The notes under the pieces: generated by a model
Told to the model about the DNA's origin: nothing
The model's database searches: none
Seen by the model: only the letters and a program-made list of their open reading frames with translations
Shown here: positions 35,187 through 43,433 of the stretch, one piece after another
Numbering within the stretch: position 1 is the stretch's first letter
Layout of the letters: each line of letters opens with the position of its first letter
Program-made: the position numbers and the translations under genes
Source: Desulfamplus magnetovallimortis
Lineage (GTDB): Bacteria; Desulfobacterota; Desulfobacteria; Desulfobacterales; Desulfobacteraceae
NCBI RefSeq assembly: GCF_900170035.1
Contig: NZ_LT828541.1
Coordinates: forward strand, 475,942 to 539,941
DNA: 64,000 nt
Direction: 5' to 3'

Positions 35187-37913
35187 TCAATTCCAAATTG
35201 ACACTGTTTTTTCAACCGCTTTTCGTTTTATACTGAGCACCTTTGGACGAGCACCTCGATTAAATTTGAACCCCAGACCAATGCGATAGATTTCAGGAAT
35301 ATAAAAACGTTTTTCTTCCGCAGAGTCGGTTGTGTCTTCATAAACAACGCCGAGCTGTTTCAGCTCAATCAATGTGCGGTTGTCATCATCATCATCATCC
35401 AGCAGAGACTTTGAAAATGGAATCACCAGTTCCTCTTTTCCTTCCATTCTTTCCAAGTCGTTGGCCCAGGACTCAAATACTTTGGATTCCTGCTTTAGCT
35501 CATTGACCCGATCTGCACTGCATCCATTCATGGCCCGCTTTATGGCTGATGGCGGCAGCAACCGATCTTTCCATGGGGTATGAACTGTTTTGTCTGATAT
35601 TTTTGCAGCTTCTTCCAGAAAACGAACAACGTCCCTTGCCTGGAGATATCCTTTAAAATCAGATAAAGCACCATATACCCAATTGATGGTATTGGCTTCC
35701 TTGGAGTTGTCCTTGCCCAGCTTCATACCCCACAGCTTCTTTAACTCTTTTTCCAGTTGCTCCGGCTTCATTTCAGAAGGATCGCAATTCACATTTTCTT
35801 TTAACGCACCGGATTTTATCACAATCCAGTAAGCCAATCTTAAAAAATCCTCTCGATTCCATAAGAGTTGATAGCTCTCATATTTTTTTTGAAACTGTCC
35901 GCTGTTTTGTCTTTTGGCACTGCCAAGATAATCCTGCCGTAAGAAGATCACCAGACCGATCTTTCGATCACGAATTTCACTGAGCCGTGTCGGGATGTCA
36001 AGCAGGGCAGAAACAGCATTCTGATGATTCTTATCAAAGTGGATATCCGGAAAAATATTCTCCAGCCCATCAAAGAGGAAAATGATAGGACTCTCTTTCA
36101 ATTGATCATTGAGCTGCCGGAAAGATGTCACAGCACGGTTGCCTTCCGAAACAGCGGCAATAATCTGCTTTTCCCAGAAGTTTTTCCATTCAGATTCAGT
36201 ATGGGCCTTCTCATCCCGAAATTGTTCTAAGCTGCTTTTAAATTGATCATAATCAAACCGTTCAAAGCGGGGAAGATTCTCTTTTAACCGCATCATCACA
36301 GAGGAATCACCAGGAATATCCGTAGATCGGAGAATCGGGAAAAAATCAGCATCAATCCCTGTTTTATCAGGCGCAATTCGATCACAAAATTTTTTATACG
36401 TGACAAAGCCTGCCATCCGCATGAAATGGAATGTTTTACCGGCCCCTTTGGTGCCAAGAGAGACCACCAAAGGCAGTACGTTAAAATATTGCCTGGGAAA
36501 TTCCTTGAAGAATTTTGTCGTTAAAAAATCTTCTGCGTTTGTGTTTTCCGCAAAAAGATATTGTGAACAGAATGTTTGTAATTTTTTCAGAGGTGATGAC
36601 GGTCCATCCTCACCTGAGACAAGATCGTCATCATTCTCATCAGGATCTTCAAGACCTTGAAAATAGGGTTTGAAAAAATCGATTAATGAGCCGGAGTTAT
36701 CCCACACATCTTCCCAGGATCGGATATTGAGCAGTTCGGTCTTGAATGGGGTGGAGTGGATTGAAATGGGGTCTAACAGCAGTTCATCTTCGGGCTCCGG
36801 TTCGGATTCATCATCACTTTCAAACAGGGTTTTCTCAAAGCGGCTTTTTGCATTGATCATCCGGATCTCATCCAGATCCGGCGGCACCATGGAGATGATG
36901 ATCTCCGGCAGCATTTCCCTTTGCAACCCGGTTTTTGTTCTGTTCAGTTTTATCATCTCCTTTAAAACCAGTTCCGTTCCAAAAAGAGACTGCTCCGACA
37001 AGGTCGTCACCAGAAATCGGTCAACATAGGGATCAAGCAGAAAAGGGGCGCTCAATTCGCTGATACCGGCCCTTAAATCGATAAATACATAATCCGCACC
37101 GATCTTTGTTGCGAGTTTGTCGAGACATTCCCTCAGTTTCCAGGGGTTTGCGTCCTGTGAAAGGTGCTCCGGTTTCACATTGATCTGAAACAGGTCAATG
37201 GGATCACCAAATGCCGGCAAAACATATATTTTTGTGGATTCAATCCCATGTTCAAATCGCTGGATCTCTTCTGCAAAATATTGAATCACGGCATCTTCTG
37301 TGTAGTCCGTCTCCGGGTCTGCATACTGTATTGCATCGAGAAATTGAGTAAATCCGATATTAGCCGTGCCTCCGACTCTGTTTTTCTCCCAGAATGTAAT
37401 CCCTGGTGCTTCCAGATCTCCATCTACAACCACTATTTTTTTATCTTCGTTTTTATCTTTTACGATCTCACTCAAAGATTTTATCATTGCCGCAAGGTGA
37501 AGCGTTCTTCCCACGCCGCCCTTGAATGAGTGAAATGCAATGAATTTATTCCGGGGTTTTGGAACATCCAGTATGGATTCATCGGAGAGAAAAACTTTTG
37601 AGAAATAGAGGTTGTCAAATCTTGGCCGTTCAATAAATCCAATTGGTTCATCACTGCTCTCTTCAATTGATATTTCCAGCGGCAAGCGGCCAATATCAAG
37701 ATAGATTCGGTTCTCTTCAGGGTTGTATATATCCGGGTTGGGGAACCATGCTTTAAATGCCTCTTTTACGGCATCTACATCTTCCGTCCTCTGTTCAACG
37801 GCAATCTCATCCGGATAGAAATGAATATTGATGATGCTTTCAGGAAAATGTCTGAAGTTATCGGTCTCTTTTCGAATTATTCTTTTGATATCCAGCCAGC
37901 TAAGAAGTTTCAT
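35187..37913 (-). CDS. ParA/MinD-like ATPase fused to a second P-loop domain, defence-island protein
   Basis: The 908-residue protein has two nucleotide-binding motifs. The first is a deviant Walker A of ParA/MinD type, KGGVGRT (residues 131-137), with VVVDGDLEAPG and YVFIDLRAGISE after it. The second is GTKGAGKT near residue 486, with IIFLFDGLENI as a Walker B-like strand, as in STAND or KAP-like NTPases. An acidic loop (EDPDENDDDLVSGEDG) links the halves and DDDDDDN occurs near the end. It overlaps the upstream gene by 4 bases. I do not recognise a named family for the whole chain. By context it is a switch or assembly ATPase of the defence array. Confidence 0.7.
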   Translation of the reverse strand: MKLLSWLDIKRIIRKETDNFRHFPESIINIHFYPDEIAVEQRTEDVDAVKEAFKAWFPNPDIYNPEENRIYLDIGRLPLEISIEESSDEPIGFIERPRFDNLYFSKVFLSDESILDVPKPRNKFIAFHSFKGGVGRTLHLAAMIKSLSEIVKDKNEDKKIVVVDGDLEAPGITFWEKNRVGGTANIGFTQFLDAIQYADPETDYTEDAVIQYFAEEIQRFEHGIESTKIYVLPAFGDPIDLFQINVKPEHLSQDANPWKLRECLDKLATKIGADYVFIDLRAGISELSAPFLLDPYVDRFLVTTLSEQSLFGTELVLKEMIKLNRTKTGLQREMLPEIIISMVPPDLDEIRMINAKSRFEKTLFESDDESEPEPEDELLLDPISIHSTPFKTELLNIRSWEDVWDNSGSLIDFFKPYFQGLEDPDENDDDLVSGEDGPSSPLKKLQTFCSQYLFAENTNAEDFLTTKFFKEFPRQYFNVLPLVVSLGTKGAGKTFHFMRMAGFVTYKKFCDRIAPDKTGIDADFFPILRSTDIPGDSSVMMRLKENLPRFERFDYDQFKSSLEQFRDEKAHTESEWKNFWEKQIIAAVSEGNRAVTSFRQLNDQLKESPIIFLFDGLENIFPDIHFDKNHQNAVSALLDIPTRLSEIRDRKIGLVIFLRQDYLGSAKRQNSGQFQKKYESYQLLWNREDFLRLAYWIVIKSGALKENVNCDPSEMKPEQLEKELKKLWGMKLGKDNSKEANTINWVYGALSDFKGYLQARDVVRFLEEAAKISDKTVHTPWKDRLLPPSAIKRAMNGCSADRVNELKQESKVFESWANDLERMEGKEELVIPFSKSLLDDDDDDNRTLIELKQLGVVYEDTTDSAEEKRFYIPEIYRIGLGFKFNRGARPKVLSIKRKAVEKTVSIWN

Positions 37914-38335
37914 CGTGTTAACGCCTCCTGTAACCAGGAATCAATTTGATCCAGTTTCTTTTTCAATTTGTCTTTATCTTCCCGATTATAGAACGTTCCT
38001 CCATATCGCAATGCCTGATGCAGATCCTTCACCGGCACAGTTTCAGGTGTTTTTGAACGGGTCAGAAATTTAAAATCACTGGAAAAGCGGTACGGTGCAT
38101 GAAGATTACATAAAAGGGCCTGCAGATCATGCGTTAAATTGGCTGTCCCCTCATTGTTTTGGAGTACAAAGGTGTCTGCCATATTTTTACGTTTGAGCAG
38201 CAATGCTTTGATTCCACACTCAATGGCATAGATAAACAATAATAACTTGGCGTTGGAGTCGGTATGGTTCTTTTTGCATTCCTGCTTCAGATGGCGATAG
38301 GATTTATCCAGCTTTTTCTGACTGACATGAATCAT
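37910..38335 (-). CDS. HEPN-like small protein of the defence operon
   Basis: The 141-residue all-helical protein has YAIECGIKALLL and LTHDLQALLCNL, which resemble HEPN domains (a helix with an E-C/A-A-K-A-L-L pattern, then H-D-L-x-x-L-L). The catalytic R-x4-6-H of toxic HEPN RNases is not obvious. It overlaps its upstream neighbour (methylase, 4 bases) and downstream neighbour (ATPase, 4 bases), so all three are translated together. It could be an RNase effector, an adaptor of the methylase, or a structural subunit. The HEPN call is by eye only. Confidence 0.45.
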   Translation of the reverse strand: MIHVSQKKLDKSYRHLKQECKKNHTDSNAKLLLFIYAIECGIKALLLKRKNMADTFVLQNNEGTANLTHDLQALLCNLHAPYRFSSDFKFLTRSKTPETVPVKDLHQALRYGGTFYNREDKDKLKKKLDQIDSWLQEALTR

Positions 38336-41300
38336 TGTTCAATTTCCATGACTTTTTGATCAGAAAATCGTTTTTTGAATTCGTTGTATGCGATTTCATA
38401 ATCTTTTTCCCTGTCCACCCCTTCAAATGGAGGATAGAAGGTTTTTGTGACGGTTTGAAGACCGTTGTCGATTTCCCAGGAAACAGTGAGGGGGGATTCG
38501 CCGTCCCAATCTTTAAGGGCTTCTCGGAATTCTTTGGCGCCCTGGTTTTTCCTTATTGTATTTGGAATTCTACGCCCCCGAAGATCATATCGATCATTTT
38601 CTTCATAAATTCTAACAATTGGAAATTGAATTCTATATATTGATATCAGCTCTTGTAACGAGAAGCCTAACGATAATGCGATTAATACATCAAGTTCTAA
38701 GATAGACTGTCTCCGAGAATAATCATAACGAACAGGGTTTTTCCATTCCCATTTATTGTAATTTATATCTTTCCATTGATTCTCAAAATCATTGAGTAAT
38801 CGGTCATTGTTGGTTGCCCAGGAATCTTCAACAATCAATTGATCCGCGACATCTGTCCATAAACTCTCAAAATCTTTTGTAAGACAGGACAAGCGCAACA
38901 TTCTGTTAATTATTAATTTGTCATACATTGAATTAATGAAAGGAAGAGTTTTTAAATCATCACCAGTAACATTTGACCTGCCTTTAATTTTTATGAAAAA
39001 ATCAAAGCAAATTGAACAACAAGCTGCTGAAAATTTAAATAGATCAATATTGTTTTTAAAAATGGCAATACGGGCTGCATGGATTGCAGAAACACCCGAA
39101 GGCATTATTGAGCCAATAAGAGTTCTTTCATTTGTAGGCACACACATACCGCGAAAAACAAATTTAGGCCATTCATATATTTTTTTTCCTTTATCCCCTT
39201 TAGGCCATTTTTGAATAGAAGATGAAAAAATCGATTTATCACCATTTCTATCACCTTTGCGATACACAGAACGAGGTACAAAATTGGAGTCAATAGAGGT
39301 TAAATCAATCTCATCATATGCCCCTTTTGATTTACATGTTGACCTCGGATTTTTACAAAATGGAGTAGCAACATAAAAATGAGGACCGGATAATACTAAT
39401 TCAGAAGATGAAGTCGGTAGAAAGCTTGGATTATCAACTCTTGTGATAATTCCATCCCGTTGCCCATAAGTTTCATCAAACATTACCGTTACCAGGAAAT
39501 CTTTATCCATTTTTGATAAACGGTCAGGTGATTTAACAAATTTTTCTATCGCCCTTGAAGCTTCCTGGCTATGAATTTGAGGCAGTTTCGTTCCCAATGG
39601 ATATTCATCTTCTATTTGAAAAAGTTTGGAATATATTTTTAATTGCTTCTCATCTATGTCAATGATCCTATTGATGTGCCCTCTTAACTCCCAGTTACCT
39701 TTTGGGTTTTTTACTCCAGGGGTTGGCTCATTGGGGAGAGTATGCTTTTGACTTTCATTAATTGTTTTCGGATGAAATAGATTTGAAATAGTTTTAAATC
39801 TGGGTTGGGATATTTTTCCACGAAAAATATTCAAAGCAAAATTCATTGCATGACCAACATCTTTAAATAATTGCAGCTCATTTCTAAAATGATATTGCTT
39901 TATTAATCTTCTGTAAATTTGTTCCCGAAATTTTCCTCCCTTTGGATCATCATAGACACCATTTGGATGGAGTAAACCACAAATTCCAGACGGATTTAAC
40001 AGAGCCCATGATCTATGAATAAAATTTTTATAAAGATTTGTTTGAATCCCAGTTAGTTCGGAATATAAAATTCTGGAACTTAAAAAAGTGATATTGGCGA
40101 TGCTTTTTCTTATGTATTCAGAATATGAATAGAGATTCATATTTGATGTTTTCAAAATAGTATTACGTTTTTTATTGATCTCACTGCTTCTATCTTCTTT
40201 AATCCCTAAAAATGGCTCAAGCTCAAGAAGAATAATAGAATCATTTAGACTATATTTCATCCAAGGTGGGTTTCCTAAAATTAAATCAAAACCACCATCG
40301 CCAATCATTGCCCCCAATATTTCTGTGAAAACCAATTCCCAATGATGAAAATTCTGCTCACCCGCAATCTCTTTCCCAACGCTATACCAGGAAACAATAC
40401 CGGATAATATTTCCGTATCAGGTACATCTTCCTTGGCGGCATCGAACAGCCCCTTTACATCAAAGTCAAAAACAGTGGATAAAAAGCTCTGAAGGCTTTC
40501 GGCGGGTGGCTTATCTCCAAGAAGAATTCTGGCAGATTCAAGGAAACCTGACCGTTTCGGAAGATTGCCGGTTTGATCAAGCGGCCAGAACCAGAGTGCA
40601 CACCAGGTGTCCATGATCAATTTAAGCCGCTGAAAACTTCCACTGCTGACTTCGAGATTCTGTTTTATTTTTTCCTGCTCTTTCAAAGACGGCCCTTTTT
40701 CAAGTGCTTCACTTGAACTTGATGCAACAGGCCAAACCGTTGCGGTGCAGGATGTTTTTTTCAGAGCTGCAGCTCTCTCTTCAGAGTATTGAATCCAATG
40801 CGCATCAATGAGGTTTGAGACTTCAATTGCCCTGTAAATATCATCTTCTTCCCACTTGGTTTTCACTTCATTTGCAATCCAGGATTTGGCATCATCGCAT
40901 GAAGAGAGATAGAACTTTTTCATCAATTTGTCTTTATGGGTCGGGATCATATCCTCATCAAAGACAAGAAAGTGATAAATTTCATTTGCCTTTCTCTTTT
41001 CACCGGGCTTCAGCAGTCTCGGGACAGCAGCGCTCTTTCCAAAATGCTTGCCCTTTTTGAGCTGTTCCATTGTCCAGACACTTCGTCTTGCCCCGATCAA
41101 GCTGTTTCCGCATCGCAGCCTCAACCCGAACCACGGTGTGCTTCCGGGTTTGTATAGATCCGGCTGTCCATTTTCTCTCTCTTTGATCAACAGCCTGTGA
41201 ATACTTCCCAGCCACAGAGACAATGCCCCCAGCTCCACTGCCGTGGCATTGAGATCCACCCCATAGACATTCCGGGTGGCAATATAGTGCTGAACCCGCC

Positions 41301-43170
41301 TTAGTTCATCCTGAAACCTTCCGGGCTCGATGGTCTGATGGATCTCTTTCTGCTTGAGTTCCAGATATTTTTCAGCCAGTTGACGGGTGGCTTCATTTAA
41401 AAAGGCACCACTGCCCATAGCCGGCTCACAGATTTTAAGACCGAGTATTTTGTCTGCATCTTCCGGCTTGTAATCTTTAAGAAGCTCCCTCAATGCTTCC
41501 TCAACGAGACATTTTGTCAAGACTTCCGGTGTATAATAGGATGCACTCTGCTCCCGATCGATACCGGAGAGATGGAGGATGAATGCCCCTTTGGGATAGA
41601 TCCTCGGTTTTTTATTGATCTGTTCTATTTCGTCTTTCTTGAACTCCCCCTGTCTTGCAGCATCCACAAACCAGGTGGGTGTTTTTTTGTCTCCCCATTT
41701 CTTTGCAGCGGGTTTCACCTGAATCAGATCCCTGTCCGCAAACATCCCCTTGTAGGAAAGAAGCCCCTCATACACTGCCCCCAGCTGGTTAATGCCAAGC
41801 TCTGCATAGTTGACCCTTCCAATCTCTTTGCTTCGCTCTCCTCTGCTTAAGGAAAGGCAGCGGATGACCTTTTGAAGACACAGATTAGATAAAACGGCCT
41901 TATCCAGAAGATAGAGGCTGTCAGGATCGAACAGGGTGGCTGTCAGTGGGGAAAGAGAAAATGTGCCGGAGGCTTCAAAATCAAAATTGAACAGCCCATT
42001 CTCCAGATCATCATTTTCAATGGGATTGAAACCTTCATGGATAATCTTGAAAAGTAATTTCAAATGCTGGTGGAAATAGGTTCCTTTTTCAGTGGCAGGT
42101 GTAAGCGGGACATTTTCAAGATCGCGGAGTGATTCCAGACTGTAACCCAGTTTGTATATATCGTCGCTGATGGGCAGAATTCCCAGCTCTCCCCCTCTGG
42201 CTTCGGCATAGAAACAGAACAGCAATCTATAGATAAAAATCAGAGACTCTCTTTTTAGTATTTCAGCAGAGATGTCCATACTGCCGTCGGGAAATGGCTG
42301 TTCTCTGGTGCCAAGACGGGTGTATGGCAGATTTTTCTCCCTGCGGTATTGTACCCATTCATTGGCGAGAAGCTCAATGGCCTCCCTGACAGCAACCTGA
42401 AGATTGTCTGTCACACCATGGGCAAATTTATGGCTCTGCTCTTCAAGGGTATCATGGAGAATGTCATCGGAATCACCGGATGCGCACAAAGTCTGTTTTG
42501 AGAGAAATGCAGCAAAGTGGTCAAAGGTATCTTTCTCGTTTCTTCCAAATGCATCATCAAAATCAAAGACTAAATAACGCCCCTGTGCCCATGTATGGCG
42601 ATCCAGCAGCAGGGCTTGACTTCCAGCCAGAAAGAGCAGCCATCTTGGAGATGATTCCATGGTAAAGATCTTTCCGATAAGGCGTTCCCAATCCCCCTGA
42701 CACAAACTGTTTTCAGGGGCTCTTATCTGATTTTTCACAGGCATTGATGAGAGGGGGTCTTCACTGGGGATGCCGTCGGGCAGGCTGCTGTCCGGAAGAG
42801 AGAAGCCGGTTTCACAGATGACCAGCCATGGCGTGTTGTACCTTGTCACCCTTGCAATGGAAGGGACAACGGTTTTTCCGCCTTCCACAAAAAAATCGTC
42901 AGGCGATCTATCGGTATATCCCAGGGCTTCAAGCAGATGGGCATGAAAACCGGACAGGTTGAGACGTTTCTGAGGGTCAGGCTCATCAAGGGCAAGGTTT
43001 TTCTCTTTAAAATAGAGTTGAGAAAGTTGTCGTATTTTCGACGGGGTGGAAGCAGACCCTTCTTCTCTCCATCCATCCACAAGATTTTTGATATCTTTTG
43101 CAAAAAAAGAGCTGAGGTAGTGGGAGCTGTAATATTCCCCCACGTTGCTGATGCTGGTATCAAGTGCCAT
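38332..43170 (-). CDS. Eco57I/PglX-like N6-adenine DNA methyltransferase (DrmMI-like)
   Basis: The 1612-residue protein has the SAM-binding motif CEPAMGSGAFLNEATRQL near residue 578, the NADLA-type segment YGVDLNATAVELGALSLWLG, and the catalytic motif LGNPPWMKY near residue 965. Before them are large helical regions, and after them a target-recognition-like region (RYDYSRRQSILELDVLIALS). The pattern is that of class I adenine methylases of the BREX (PglX) and DISARM (DrmMI) systems, which mark host DNA. ATG 43170 lies 13 bases after the stop of the small coiled-coil gene, whose end supplies AAGGAGG. Base composition falls in the 39000-40300 part (target recognition), consistent with swapping of that region. 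Confidence 0.88.
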   Translation of the reverse strand: MALDTSISNVGEYYSSHYLSSFFAKDIKNLVDGWREEGSASTPSKIRQLSQLYFKEKNLALDEPDPQKRLNLSGFHAHLLEALGYTDRSPDDFFVEGGKTVVPSIARVTRYNTPWLVICETGFSLPDSSLPDGIPSEDPLSSMPVKNQIRAPENSLCQGDWERLIGKIFTMESSPRWLLFLAGSQALLLDRHTWAQGRYLVFDFDDAFGRNEKDTFDHFAAFLSKQTLCASGDSDDILHDTLEEQSHKFAHGVTDNLQVAVREAIELLANEWVQYRREKNLPYTRLGTREQPFPDGSMDISAEILKRESLIFIYRLLFCFYAEARGGELGILPISDDIYKLGYSLESLRDLENVPLTPATEKGTYFHQHLKLLFKIIHEGFNPIENDDLENGLFNFDFEASGTFSLSPLTATLFDPDSLYLLDKAVLSNLCLQKVIRCLSLSRGERSKEIGRVNYAELGINQLGAVYEGLLSYKGMFADRDLIQVKPAAKKWGDKKTPTWFVDAARQGEFKKDEIEQINKKPRIYPKGAFILHLSGIDREQSASYYTPEVLTKCLVEEALRELLKDYKPEDADKILGLKICEPAMGSGAFLNEATRQLAEKYLELKQKEIHQTIEPGRFQDELRRVQHYIATRNVYGVDLNATAVELGALSLWLGSIHRLLIKERENGQPDLYKPGSTPWFGLRLRCGNSLIGARRSVWTMEQLKKGKHFGKSAAVPRLLKPGEKRKANEIYHFLVFDEDMIPTHKDKLMKKFYLSSCDDAKSWIANEVKTKWEEDDIYRAIEVSNLIDAHWIQYSEERAAALKKTSCTATVWPVASSSSEALEKGPSLKEQEKIKQNLEVSSGSFQRLKLIMDTWCALWFWPLDQTGNLPKRSGFLESARILLGDKPPAESLQSFLSTVFDFDVKGLFDAAKEDVPDTEILSGIVSWYSVGKEIAGEQNFHHWELVFTEILGAMIGDGGFDLILGNPPWMKYSLNDSIILLELEPFLGIKEDRSSEINKKRNTILKTSNMNLYSYSEYIRKSIANITFLSSRILYSELTGIQTNLYKNFIHRSWALLNPSGICGLLHPNGVYDDPKGGKFREQIYRRLIKQYHFRNELQLFKDVGHAMNFALNIFRGKISQPRFKTISNLFHPKTINESQKHTLPNEPTPGVKNPKGNWELRGHINRIIDIDEKQLKIYSKLFQIEDEYPLGTKLPQIHSQEASRAIEKFVKSPDRLSKMDKDFLVTVMFDETYGQRDGIITRVDNPSFLPTSSSELVLSGPHFYVATPFCKNPRSTCKSKGAYDEIDLTSIDSNFVPRSVYRKGDRNGDKSIFSSSIQKWPKGDKGKKIYEWPKFVFRGMCVPTNERTLIGSIMPSGVSAIHAARIAIFKNNIDLFKFSAACCSICFDFFIKIKGRSNVTGDDLKTLPFINSMYDKLIINRMLRLSCLTKDFESLWTDVADQLIVEDSWATNNDRLLNDFENQWKDINYNKWEWKNPVRYDYSRRQSILELDVLIALSLGFSLQELISIYRIQFPIVRIYEENDRYDLRGRRIPNTIRKNQGAKEFREALKDWDGESPLTVSWEIDNGLQTVTKTFYPPFEGVDREKDYEIAYNEFKKRFSDQKVMEIEQ

Positions 43171-43183
43171 GGTGTGTTATACC

Positions 43184-43429
43184 TTACGCCTCCTTTCCCT
43201 GTATGACTAAAATAAGCCTTGTTGAAGGTTCCTGCGTGGTGATGAAACGATTATGGAGCCAGTCTTCACGGTCTTTCACATACGCTTCAATTTCATTGAG
43301 CTCTTTTTTATACTGTTTTGACTTTACACTATTTTCTCCATGTTTTTCAATCAATCCCAGCAGTAATTCTTCTCTTTTTCTGCGCCAGTTTTTTAGCCGC
43401 CTGGACTCTTTTCTTATGGGGCCTGCCAA
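43184..43429 (-). CDS. small charged coiled-coil protein, 81 residues
   Basis: The frame has no internal Met and must start at TTG 43429, 4 bases after the stop of the SNF2 gene. The product is highly charged and helical (ESRRLKNWRRKREELLLGLI, VKSKQYKKELNEIEAYVKDR) and ends RLILVIQGKEA. It fills the gap between the helicase and methylase exactly, without longer spacers, which is the main argument that it is real. It may bridge helicase and methylase; no family is recognised. Confidence 0.55.
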   Translation of the reverse strand: MAGPIRKESRRLKNWRRKREELLLGLIEKHGENSVKSKQYKKELNEIEAYVKDREDWLHNRFITTQEPSTRLILVIQGKEA

Positions 43430-43433
43430 GGTT

